The position numbers and the translations under genes were made by a program. This document shows, one piece after another, positions 1 to 5,809 of a stretch of DNA of 9,360 nt (the stretch's first letter is position 1; every line of letters starts with the position of its first letter). The notes under the pieces were generated by a model. The model made no database searches, was not told the origin of the DNA, and was given only the letters and a program-made list of their open reading frames with translations. The stretch covers positions 1 through 9,360 of the forward strand of contig DGDY01000319.1 of assembly GCA_002385675.1 (NCBI GenBank), read 5' to 3'. This DNA comes from Anaerolineales bacterium UBA3940. Its GTDB lineage: Bacteria > Chloroflexota > Anaerolineae > Aggregatilineales > UBA3940.

Positions 1-546
1 AAGGCGGCTGATCGCCGCGTACAGTGGCAGGACCATGTTCGGCAGCCAGCCGTAGACCAGCCCCAGCACGATCGCGAAGTCATTGCCGAACAGCGGCAGC
101 GGCTCGCGAATGATGCCGAGGTTCATCAGCGTGACGTTGATCAGGCCGGTGTTGGTGCGGAGCAGGGTGAGCCAGGCATAGGTGCGGATAAGGAAGTTCG
201 TCCAGAACGGGATGATGAGCGCGAGGAGCAGGACGCCGCGCCACTTCTCGCTGCATGTGGCAATGAAGTAGGCCAGTGGGTAGCCGAGCAAGAGACACAG
301 GAGGGTTGTCAGCGCGGCGATCCACCCGGAGCGCAACACAGTGCTGAAGTACAGCGGGTCGAACGCGCGCTGGTAGTTCTCCAGCGTAAAGTTCCACACC
401 ACGCCGCCGTAGATCCCCCGCTCGGCGAAGCTGTAGCCGAGCACGATAAAGAACGGCGCCAGAAAGAATACCAGCAGGAACAGCGCGGCAGGCAGGATCA
501 GCAGCCCGCCCCGCAAACTGCGATGTTTCTGGAGAGCAGCGATCAT
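1..546 (-). CDS. potB: PotB-like ABC transporter permease (partial, N-terminal 182 residues)
   Basis: This is an inner-membrane permease subunit of a spermidine/putrescine-type ABC importer. The frame is open for 182 codons from the ATG at 546-544 to the window edge; full PotB proteins are about 280-300 residues, so about 100 are missing. Hydrophobic segments lie near residues 14-38, 74-96, 104-128 and 156-180. The stretch IPFWTNFLIRTYAWLTLL (112-129) is the typical PotB/PotH motif. The cytoplasmic EAA loop that contacts the ATPase should begin just beyond the edge. The start overlaps the potA stop as ATGA, and GGAGG sits 7 bases upstream inside the end of potA, so the two genes are probably translationally coupled. 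The family call is firm. The transported compound (spermidine, putrescine or a related cation) is inferred. Confidence 0.9.
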   Translation of the reverse strand, partial: MIAALQKHRSLRGGLLILPAALFLLVFFLAPFFIVLGYSFAERGIYGGVVWNFTLENYQRAFDPLYFSTVLRSGWIAALTTLLCLLLGYPLAYFIATCSEKWRGVLLLALIIPFWTNFLIRTYAWLTLLRTNTGLINVTLMNLGIIREPLPLFGNDFAIVLGLVYGWLPNMVLPLYAAISRL

Positions 547-1691
547 GTGTCTTCCTCCGGCTCCTCTGCGAACGCTTTACAACCGGCGATCGGCCAGGTA
601 ATCGTCACCTGCTCGCCGGGGTGGTGGAGCGTGTCGAACATGGCGCGGGTATTCTGCTGATCGACCTTGATCTGCTCGCCGCCGGCCAGCTCGATCAGGT
701 AGGTGGTCGCCGACCCCTTGTACACCAGGTCTGCAACGACGCCATCGGCACAGTTCGTCTCCAGGTCATCGCACTCGTCGGCAATGCGGATCTTCTCCGG
801 GCGGAAGGCCACGGTAACCGCGTCGCCGGGGCGCAGGTCGGGCGTTCCGACGGTCAGGATGCAGATATCCGGCTCGATGAGGACCTTCACCACCGGCATT
901 GAGGTTTCCCCGATCGTGGTCTTGCCGGCCAGCTCGACGACCCGCCCGCGCATGTAGTTCGTCTCGCCGATGAAGTTGGCCACGAAGCGGCTCATCGGCG
1001 CCTCGTAAATCTCCTGTGCCGTGCCGACCTGCAGCAGCCGTCCCCGGTGCATCACGCCGATGCGGTCGGACATGGTGAGGGCTTCTTCCTGGTCATGCGT
1101 CACGTACACAAACGTGATGCCGACCCGCTCCTGAAGGCTCTTGAGCTCGAACTGCATCGCCTTGCGCAGCTTGAAGTCCAGCGCGCCGAGCGGCTCGTCG
1201 AGCAGCAGCACCTTCGGATGGTTCACCAGGGCTCGTGCCAGCGCGACACGTTGCTGCTGCCCGCCGGAGAGCTGGTCGGGCTTGCGGTGGGCCATGCTGC
1301 CCATCTGCACCATGTCGAGCGCCTCGTCCGCCCGGCGCTTGATCTCGTCGCGGTCCACACCCTGCATCTGCAAGCCGAAGGCGACGTTATTGAAGACCGT
1401 CATGTGGGGGAAAAGGGCGTAGTGCTGGAAGACCGTGTTCACCGGGCGGCGGTAGGCGGGCTTGTAGCCCTGCGGCTCCCCCGCGATGTAGATCTCCCCC
1501 TCCGATGGCGTCTCGAAGCCGCCGATCATCCGCAGCGTGGTCGTCTTGCCGCAGCCGGACGGCCCCAGCAGTGAGAAAAACTCGCCATCGCGGATGTGGA
1601 GGGACAGCCCGGCCACCGCGACGACGCTCCCCTGGCCTGCGCTGCTGAAGCGCTTGACCACATTCCGTAACTCGACTCCGTGTTCGTTCAT
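543..1691 (-). CDS. potA: PotA-like ABC transporter ATP-binding protein
   Basis: This is the cytoplasmic ATPase that powers a polyamine-type importer, 382 residues long, as expected for PotA/CysA-like MOI-family ATPases. Visible motifs are Walker A GPSGCGKT (43-50), Q-loop Q89 in [10 protein letters not shown], signature LSGGQ (141-145), Walker B VLLLDEP (161-167), D-loop ALD (170-172) and switch histidine H199 in VTHDQEEA. The C-terminal part, about 280-375, looks like a TOBE_2 regulatory domain and carries [10 protein letters not shown]. The ATG at 1691 was chosen because GGAG lies 6-7 bases upstream and the protein then begins with the usual ELRNVVKRF strand. The frame stays open 23 codons further up, but that part is low-complexity and has no homology. 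The gene overlaps the downstream permease by 4 bases. The polyamine assignment rests on the PotB-like partner and overall resemblance; related ATPases import iron, putrescine or opines. Confidence 0.93.
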   Translation of the reverse strand: MNEHGVELRNVVKRFSSAGQGSVVAVAGLSLHIRDGEFFSLLGPSGCGKTTTLRMIGGFETPSEGEIYIAGEPQGYKPAYRRPVNTVFQHYALFPHMTVFNNVAFGLQMQGVDRDEIKRRADEALDMVQMGSMAHRKPDQLSGGQQQRVALARALVNHPKVLLLDEPLGALDFKLRKAMQFELKSLQERVGITFVYVTHDQEEALTMSDRIGVMHRGRLLQVGTAQEIYEAPMSRFVANFIGETNYMRGRVVELAGKTTIGETSMPVVKVLIEPDICILTVGTPDLRPGDAVTVAFRPEKIRIADECDDLETNCADGVVADLVYKGSATTYLIELAGGEQIKVDQQNTRAMFDTLHHPGEQVTITWPIAGCKAFAEEPEEDT

Positions 1692-1762
1692 TGACTGCTC
1701 CGCACTATATCTACTGCGCGGCGACGCCCCGATCCCTCCACAGCACCCGCCGTTGAACACTC

Positions 1763-1776
1763 CTATCTGCAGATAG
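1763..1776. promoter_or_regulatory. Perfect 14-bp palindrome, candidate operator upstream of potA
   Basis: CTATCTGCAGATAG is identical to its own reverse complement and lies 72 bases upstream of the potA ATG. It overlaps the -10 element of the best promoter I can find for potA, so a bound regulator could block transcription. A 14-bp perfect palindrome is uncommon by chance, but no protein can be assigned to it. It does not resemble the dyad in the lrp-aldehyde dehydrogenase intergenic region. Confidence 0.4.
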
Positions 1777-1797
1777 CATCAGCAGCACGTCTGTGAA
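1770..1797 (-). promoter_or_regulatory. Candidate potA promoter
   Basis: On the minus strand TTCACA (1797-1792, 5 of 6 to TTGACA) is followed after 16 bases by TATCTG (1775-1770, 3 of 6 to TATAAT). The start of transcription would be near 1763, giving a leader of about 70 bases before potA. The -10 match is poor. The overlap with the palindrome at 1763-1776 is the main extra reason to list it. A TATAGT closer to the gene (near 1703) is too near the start codon to allow a normal leader. Confidence 0.25.
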
Positions 1798-1834
1798 ACG
1801 CAGCAGGGCACCGCCTGTTACCGGGCGGGCCGTA

Positions 1835-1856
1835 CGGCGGCTGAGCGCAGCCGCCG
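1835..1856. repeat. GC-rich hairpin, 9-bp stem, in the gap upstream of potA
   Basis: CGGCGGCTG (1835-1843) pairs perfectly with CAGCCGCCG (1848-1856) around a 4-base loop. No T-run follows on either strand, so it is not a standard intrinsic terminator. It could attenuate or slow transcription entering potA from the aminotransferase side, or be a simple structural element. The function is unknown. Confidence 0.35.
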
Positions 1857-1965
1857 GTGATCAGGCTGGGTGGGGAGTGGCGTCCTGCTCTTCCTGGTAG
1901 TGTCCGTGACGGCGCGGAGATGTCGCCCCCGCGATGTTCAATGGGAAGCCGCGCCTGCCCCTGAC

Positions 1966-1990
1966 CGGCGCCGCCCTCTCTACGGCGCCG
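1966..1990 (-). terminator. Possible terminator-like hairpin after the aminotransferase gene
   Basis: Two copies of the self-complementary octamer CGGCGCCG (1966-1973 and 1983-1990) can form an 8-bp all-GC stem with a 9-base loop, about 40 bases after the aminotransferase stop codon. The position suits a transcription end, but there is no U-tract downstream (minus strand), so termination would be weak or factor-assisted. Because each arm is itself a palindrome, it can also be read as a direct repeat. Confidence 0.3.
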
Positions 1991-2030
1991 CAGGTGTTGA
2001 GCCCGGGGGCAGGCCGGCTCCTGAGCGGCG

Positions 2031-3353
2031 TCAGTGCTGATTGGCAAGCACTGCGTCGACGGATTGCTCGAACAGGTTCAGCGTGTCGTCGATGTCGGCC
2101 TCGGTGTGCGCTGCGCAGAAGAACCACGGCTCACGCGAGTCGGGGTCGGGCATGGCACCGCGCACCACCAGCTCCTCGAGGATGGCGTTGTACGTCTGGT
2201 AGTCGCTGGCGAGGTAGTCGCGGTACTCGCGCGGGCACTGCTCGGCAAAATGCACGCCGAACATGCTCGGGTGCCCGGTAAACACGAACGGGATGCTGTG
2301 CGCTTCGAGGATGTCGCTGATCCCCTTTTGGAGCTGCCGCCCGCGCTCGGCGACCTGCTCCAGCGCGTCGGTCCCCGAAAGGATCTCCAGCGTCTTCTCG
2401 GCGGCGGCGATCCCAACGTTGTTGGCGCAGTACGTGCCGCCGTGCGCCACGCCGTCGCCGATGATGTCCATGATCTCCCGCTTGCCGCCAAACGCGGCGA
2501 TGGGGTAGCCGTTGCCGATGGACTTGGCGTAGGTGGCGAGGTCCGGCAGCACGCCGAGAAGCTCCTGCGCACCGCCCTGTGCCACGCGGAAGCCGGTCTT
2601 CACCTCGTCCATAATGAAGACGACGCCGTACTCGTCGCACAGGCGGCGCACGGCCTGAAGGAACTCAGGCTCCGCCTCAATTGACCCGACGTTGCCCATC
2701 ATCGGCTCCATGATGATGGCCGCCACGTCGAACCAGGTGCGCTTCAGCGTGTCCTCAAGGATCTCGACGTCGTTAAAGGGCAGGGTGATCACGAGGTCGT
2801 GCAGCGCGCGGGGGATGCCGGACGAGGACGACACGGGGACGGGGCTGCGGCGATTGCCCATCGTCTCGATCTCCATCGTGCTCGACGCGGTGCTCCACAG
2901 CACGTAGTCGTACATGCCGTGGTAGTGCCCCTCAAACTTGATGATCTTGTCGCGCCCGGTGTAGGCCCGTGCGACACGCAGGGCGTGCATGGTGGCCTCG
3001 CTGCCGGAGTTGGCAAAGCGGACCATGTCCACGCCGGGGCACATCTCGACGATCTTCTCCGCGACGCGCACCTCGCGCTCGGTGGTGAAGGCGTACACCA
3101 CGCCGTCGCGGCTGGCCTCGCGGACGTGCTCGTCAACCGCCGGCAGCGCGTGCCCCAGGATCACCGGGCCGAAGCCGAGCCGGTAATCGTAGTAGCGGCT
3201 GCCGTCTACATCCCAGATGTAGCCGCCCTCCGCCCGGGCCACCATCGGCGTCGCGCCGTCGCCCCAGTAGCGGAAGTTCGACGAGACGCCGCGCGGCAGG
3301 ACCCTCGCGGCGCGCTCAAATAACGCCTGTGATTGCTTGCGCCCCTCACTCAC
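2031..3353 (-). CDS. HemL-like class III (PLP) aminotransferase
   Basis: This is a cytoplasmic PLP enzyme of the glutamate-1-semialdehyde aminomutase subgroup of class III aminotransferases, about 440 residues. Numbered from the GTG at 3353, it shows NSGSEATMHALRVAR (115-129, phosphate site), GHYHG near 142-146, DEVKTGFR (249-256, with D249 for the pyridine nitrogen) and the Schiff-base lysine K277 in YAKSIGNGYPIAAF. The GTG start is preferred because AAAGGA lies 9 bases upstream; an in-frame TTG at 3359 has only 3 bases of spacing. It follows lrp by about 50 bases on the same strand, and a TATATT near 3386-3381 might give an extra weak promoter. No haem genes are nearby, and the lysine motif differs from the GKIIGGG type of true HemL. 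A catabolic role on an amino acid or amine is therefore more likely than porphyrin synthesis (inference). The substrate is unknown. Confidence 0.87.
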   Translation of the reverse strand: MSEGRKQSQALFERAARVLPRGVSSNFRYWGDGATPMVARAEGGYIWDVDGSRYYDYRLGFGPVILGHALPAVDEHVREASRDGVVYAFTTEREVRVAEKIVEMCPGVDMVRFANSGSEATMHALRVARAYTGRDKIIKFEGHYHGMYDYVLWSTASSTMEIETMGNRRSPVPVSSSSGIPRALHDLVITLPFNDVEILEDTLKRTWFDVAAIIMEPMMGNVGSIEAEPEFLQAVRRLCDEYGVVFIMDEVKTGFRVAQGGAQELLGVLPDLATYAKSIGNGYPIAAFGGKREIMDIIGDGVAHGGTYCANNVGIAAAEKTLEILSGTDALEQVAERGRQLQKGISDILEAHSIPFVFTGHPSMFGVHFAEQCPREYRDYLASDYQTYNAILEELVVRGAMPDPDSREPWFFCAAHTEADIDDTLNLFEQSVDAVLANQH

Positions 3354-3407
3354 AACCAAACATCCTTTCTGCGTGCAGAGAATATAGCGTTCAGCCGGGC
3401 AGATTGC

Positions 3408-3908
3408 TCACCTTCCGCGTGCCCGGCCGTCTTCACCGGCTGCCACCTGTGCTTCGGCAGGCATCCAGTGCTCGAGGTCCTTGATCTTGAGCGGGAGCAG
3501 GTAGGTTTCCGTGCGGCGCACACCGGGGATATTGCCAAGCTGCTCGGCAACGAAGTCGAATAGCTCTTCGTTGCTGCGCACCCGCACGGAAATACTCAGG
3601 TCGATGCCGCCCGTGGCGCAGGCGACGTAGCTCACCTGCGGGAACTGCGCCACCTTCTCGGCTACTTCACGCACACGCCCCGGCTCCACCTCGATGAAGA
3701 CGTCGGCATAGATGCGATAGCCAAGCGCGAGCGGGTTCAGGACAGCGCGCACCGTGATGATGCCGCGCTCGATGAGGTTGTCGATGCGGTGGTTGACCGT
3801 CCTCGCCGGGACATCCCCCAGCCGCCGGGCGATCTCCGCACTCGACATGCGCCCATCCTCGTTCAGAAGTTTGATGATCTCCCAATCCAACTGATCAAGC
3901 TCATTCAT
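3408..3908 (-). CDS. Lrp/AsnC-family transcriptional regulator
   Basis: This is a DNA-binding feast/famine regulator of 166 residues, about normal for the family. The N-terminal winged helix-turn-helix spans about 4-50, starts with the typical LDQLDWEIIKLLNEDGR and has a probable recognition helix at ARTVNHRIDNLI (35-46). The RAM effector/oligomerisation domain covers about 68-143 and includes the glycine-containing stretch ATGGIDLSISVRV (98-110). The last 16 residues or so are a charged tail. The start at 3908 is an ATG without a strong Shine-Dalgarno sequence. It is divergent from the aldehyde dehydrogenase operon and co-directional with the aminotransferase, the usual layout for a local Lrp-like regulator that senses an amino acid or amine and controls both its own and the divergent gene. 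The effector cannot be read from sequence. Confidence 0.93.
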   Translation of the reverse strand: MNELDQLDWEIIKLLNEDGRMSSAEIARRLGDVPARTVNHRIDNLIERGIITVRAVLNPLALGYRIYADVFIEVEPGRVREVAEKVAQFPQVSYVACATGGIDLSISVRVRSNEELFDFVAEQLGNIPGVRRTETYLLPLKIKDLEHWMPAEAQVAAGEDGRARGR

Positions 3909-3944
3909 TAGCCAAACCAGCCGCTTGAATCCGACGTTGAAGAT

Positions 3945-3973
3945 ACCTTACATCTCTTTTGCCAGAAAGTCAA
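3945..3973 (-). promoter_or_regulatory. Predicted promoter of the lrp-type gene
   Basis: On the minus strand TTGACT (3973-3968, 5 of 6) is followed by a 17-base spacer and TAAGGT (3950-3945, 3 of 6). The transcript would start near 3938, leaving a leader of about 30 bases before the ATG at 3908. The -35 and spacing are good and the -10 is weak, as might suit an autoregulated gene. The dyad at 3991-4033 lies 17 bases upstream of the -35. Confidence 0.45.
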
Positions 3974-3990
3974 TACTATCGCCATGTGCA

Positions 3991-4033
3991 GGCGAAAATG
4001 GCAATCCTATATGCTGCCATTGCTGATTTCGCC
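3991..4033. promoter_or_regulatory. Interrupted 43-bp dyad, candidate Lrp-type operator between divergent promoters
   Basis: GGCGAAA (3991-3997), three bases, GCAAT (4001-4005) is mirrored by ATTGC (4019-4023), three bases, TTTCGCC (4027-4033), with all 12 arm positions complementary around a centre at 4012. A second, overlapping inverted pair is AATGGCA (3997-4003) and TGCCATT (4015-4021). A further GCCAT occurs at 3981-3985. The element ends 9 bases before the -35 of the aldehyde dehydrogenase promoter and 17 bases before the lrp -35. Lrp/AsnC proteins bind as dimers of dimers to spaced symmetric sites, so this is the best operator candidate. Binding by the neighbouring regulator is inferred. 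Confidence 0.55.
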
Positions 4034-4042
4034 ACCCCTGCC

Positions 4043-4070
4043 TTGACAAGTTGCCAAACGTGGTTACGAT
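4043..4070 (+). promoter_or_regulatory. Predicted promoter of the aldehyde dehydrogenase operon
   Basis: A perfect TTGACA (4043-4048), a 16-base spacer and TACGAT (4065-4070, 4 of 6) form a convincing sigma70-type promoter. Transcription would start near 4077, within a purine-rich run that includes AGGAGG at 4071-4076, giving a leader of about 105 bases before the ATG at 4182. It is the strongest promoter in the window. Confidence 0.65.
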
Positions 4071-4106
4071 AGGAGGAGAAGGGGGATTTTAGCCTAGATA
4101 TTGTTG

Positions 4107-4135
4107 GGATCGGCGCGGCGCTGCTGGGCCGATCC
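4107..4135 (+). promoter_or_regulatory. Leader hairpin upstream of the MmsA-like gene
   Basis: GGATCGGC (4107-4114) pairs perfectly with GCCGATCC (4128-4135) around a 13-base loop, inside the predicted leader. The bases TCCTCC (4133-4138) that close and follow the stem are also complementary to purine-rich segments at 4072-4077 and partly to the AAGGAG ribosome binding site at 4166-4171, so alternative pairings are possible. It matches no riboswitch class I know. A regulatory role is speculative. Confidence 0.35.
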
Positions 4136-4181
4136 TCCCCGGCACACGATGTGCCATCGCCAGAGAAGGAGACAGCGCAGC

Positions 4182-5654
4182 ATGGTGCGTCAGCTTCGGA
4201 ACTACATCGGAGGGACGTGGCAGACAGCCACGGCCAGCGAGTACCTGGACGTGCTCGACCCGGCCACGGCAGAAAAGCTCTCCGAGGTGCCCCTCTCACG
4301 CGGTGAGGATGTGGACCGCGCCGTCCAGGCGGCCCAGGCCGCCTTTGAGGAGTGGCGCTGCACGCCCGCCGTCGACCGGGTGCAGTTCCTGTTCAAGCTC
4401 AAAGCCCTGCTCGAAAAGCACCTCGACACGATCGCCCGCACCATCACCCGCGAGTGCGGCAAGACCTACCACGAGAGCATCGGCGAGATGCGCCGGGGCA
4501 TCGAGAACGTCGAGACAGCCTGCGGCATCCCCATCTTGATGCAGGGCACCAACAACGAGGACATCGCACGCGGCATCGACGAGCACATGATCCGCCAGCC
4601 GCTCGGTGTCGTCGCCGCCATCACCCCGTTTAACTTCCCCGGTATGATCCCGCTGTGGTTCCTGCCCTACGCCATCGCCACCGGCAACTGCTTCATCCTT
4701 AAGCCGAGCGAGCGCGTGCCGAATACGAGCGCCCTGCTCTTCGAGCTTCTCGACGAGCTGGGCCTGCCGCCCGGTGTCGTGCAGCTTGTGAACGGCGGGC
4801 GTGAGACGGTCGAGGCCATCCTTGACCACCCCGGCGTGAAAGCCGTGAGCTTCGTCGGCTCGACGCCAGTTGCGAAGGCCGTGTACGCCCGCGCCGCGCT
4901 GAACGGCAAACGGGCGCAGTGTCAGGGCGGGGCCAAGAACCCGGTCGTCATCATGCCGGATGCCGACATGGAGATGGCGACGCGCATCATCGCCGACTCG
5001 GTGTACGGCTGTGCCGGGCAGCGCTGCCTGGCGAACTCGGTGGCGATCACCGTCGGCGAGGCGCGGGAGATGTTCGGCGAGCGCATCCGCGAGGCGGCAG
5101 AGACGCGCCGCGTCGGCTACGGGCTGGATGAGGGCGTCGAGATGGGGCCGGTCATCACCCCGCAGAGCCGCGAGCGCATCGAGCGGCTGATCGCGCAGGG
5201 CGTGGACGAGGGCGCGAAGCTGGTCGTGGACGGGCGCGGCAAGACAGTCCCCGGCTACGAGGCAGGCAACTGGGTCTTCCCCACCATCCTCGAAGACGTA
5301 AACCCGCGCGGCGAGATCGCCCACACCGAGATCTTCGGCCCGGTGCTGAGCACCATGCACGCCCGCACGCTCGACGAGGCCATCGCACTGGTGAACGACC
5401 GCGCCTATGGCAACATGGCCTGCATCTTCACGTCGAGCGGCGCGCACGCGCGGCAGTTCCGCAGCGAGGTCAGGGCGGGCAACGTGGGCATCAACATCGG
5501 CGTGGCCGCGCCGATGGCCTTTTTCCCATTCAGCGGTTGGGGGGAGAGCTTCTTCGGCGACCTGCATGCGCAGGGCTGGCACGGCGTCGAGTTCTACACG
5601 CAGACGAAGGTCGTCGTCGAGCGCTGGCCGCGCGAGTGGTCGCGGACGTTCTAG
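4182..5654 (+). CDS. mmsA: MmsA/IolA-like CoA-acylating (methyl)malonate-semialdehyde dehydrogenase
   Basis: This cytoplasmic aldehyde dehydrogenase has 490 residues, the usual family length. MmsA-type enzymes oxidise malonate or methylmalonate semialdehyde with NAD and CoA to acetyl- or propionyl-CoA. Visible features are [17 protein letters not shown] (148-164), ILKPSERVP (172-180), the nucleotide-binding FVGST (224-228), catalytic C282 preceded by R281 in AGQRCLA, and EIFGPV (383-388). The hydrolytic family's ELGG glutamate is missing: the segment reads QCQGGAKN (246-253), as in acylating MmsA/IolA enzymes. The C-terminal FYTQTKVV (471-478) is also family-typical. The ATG at 4182 has AAGGAG 10 bases upstream; in-frame TTG 4101 and ATG 4149 lack well-placed sites. 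As first gene of the operon next to an aminotransferase it could finish beta-alanine-type catabolism. The exact aldehyde is inferred. Confidence 0.9.
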   Translation: MVRQLRNYIGGTWQTATASEYLDVLDPATAEKLSEVPLSRGEDVDRAVQAAQAAFEEWRCTPAVDRVQFLFKLKALLEKHLDTIARTITRECGKTYHESIGEMRRGIENVETACGIPILMQGTNNEDIARGIDEHMIRQPLGVVAAITPFNFPGMIPLWFLPYAIATGNCFILKPSERVPNTSALLFELLDELGLPPGVVQLVNGGRETVEAILDHPGVKAVSFVGSTPVAKAVYARAALNGKRAQCQGGAKNPVVIMPDADMEMATRIIADSVYGCAGQRCLANSVAITVGEAREMFGERIREAAETRRVGYGLDEGVEMGPVITPQSRERIERLIAQGVDEGAKLVVDGRGKTVPGYEAGNWVFPTILEDVNPRGEIAHTEIFGPVLSTMHARTLDEAIALVNDRAYGNMACIFTSSGAHARQFRSEVRAGNVGINIGVAAPMAFFPFSGWGESFFGDLHAQGWHGVEFYTQTKVVVERWPREWSRTF

Positions 5655-5809
5655 GGCCGCACCTTACCCCTTTTGAGGCTTCCGGGGGGAAGTTAGCCGT
5701 AAATACTCCCTCTCTGTGATACGGAGAGGAGGACGTGCAATTGGCTTCGCCAACTGCACGGGGGTGGGGTTCGGCTGGCAGCACACACCACACAGGAGGA
5801 AACAGCAGC
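5655..5809 (+). other. 155-base intercistronic spacer with hairpins
   Basis: This spacer separates the MmsA-like gene from the saccharopine-dehydrogenase-like gene, while later junctions in the operon are only 15-23 bases. It holds a small CTTCC/GGAAG stem (5679-5692), a 6-bp CCTCTC/GAGAGG stem (5709-5729) and a long stem at 5734-5760. It ends with a strong AGGAGGA (5794-5800). No promoter with both elements is evident and no stem is followed by a T-run. It may be an RNA-processing or attenuation region that lets the downstream three genes be expressed at a different level. Confidence 0.5.
5734..5760 (+). repeat. 12-bp-stem hairpin in the intercistronic spacer
   Basis: The arms 5734-5745 (CGTGCAATTGGC) and 5749-5760 (GCCAACTGCACG) pair at 11 of 12 positions around the triloop TTC, with one A-C mismatch (5740/5754). 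It directly follows the CCTCTC/GAGAGG stem (5709-5729). G-rich sequence follows, not T-rich, so it is not a canonical terminator. It could stabilise a processed 3' end or form a stand-alone regulatory structure. Confidence 0.45.

Larger units (their letters stand above)
1692..2030. other. 339-base non-coding gap between aminotransferase and potA
   Basis: No convincing gene is present. Open frames crossing the gap encode Arg/Pro/Ala-rich, low-complexity peptides typical of chance frames in GC-rich DNA, and none has a good ribosome binding site. The gap holds the 3' flank of the aminotransferase gene with a GC-rich hairpin (1966-1990), a second hairpin (1835-1856), a perfect 14-bp palindrome (1763-1776) and a possible potA promoter. 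Its length and content suggest that potA is transcribed from its own promoter and not simply as part of the lrp-aminotransferase transcript. Confidence 0.6.

Noticed and set aside
1835..1990. Standard intrinsic terminators in the gap after the aminotransferase gene
   Set aside because: Strong GC stems exist but neither is followed by a T-run, so one is listed only as a weak terminator-like hairpin and the other as a repeat.
1763..2047. 94-codon minus-strand frame in the gap between the aminotransferase gene and potA
   Set aside because: No ribosome binding site, Arg/Pro/Ala-rich chance composition, and it overlaps the end of the aminotransferase gene.
2031..3353. Annotation as hemL (porphyrin biosynthesis)
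   Set aside because: The context is catabolic and the active-site lysine motif differs from true HemL, so the gene symbol was withheld.
4101..4181. Upstream in-frame starts (TTG 4101, ATG 4149) for the MmsA-like protein
   Set aside because: The AGGAGG at 4071-4076 is 24 bases from the TTG and nothing suitable precedes ATG 4149. The added residues are Arg/Cys-rich and unlike the family, whereas ATG 4182 has a well-placed AAGGAG.
4077..4181. Known riboswitch (for example lysine or glycine type) in the operon leader
   Set aside because: The leader is only about 105 bases with one clear stem and lacks the multi-helix junctions of those classes.
4296..5582. 428-codon open frame on the minus strand opposite the MmsA-like gene
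   Set aside because: It is the antisense shadow of a well-supported aldehyde dehydrogenase. It encodes a His/Ala/Asp/Val-rich low-complexity chain without domains, a common artefact in GC-rich genes.
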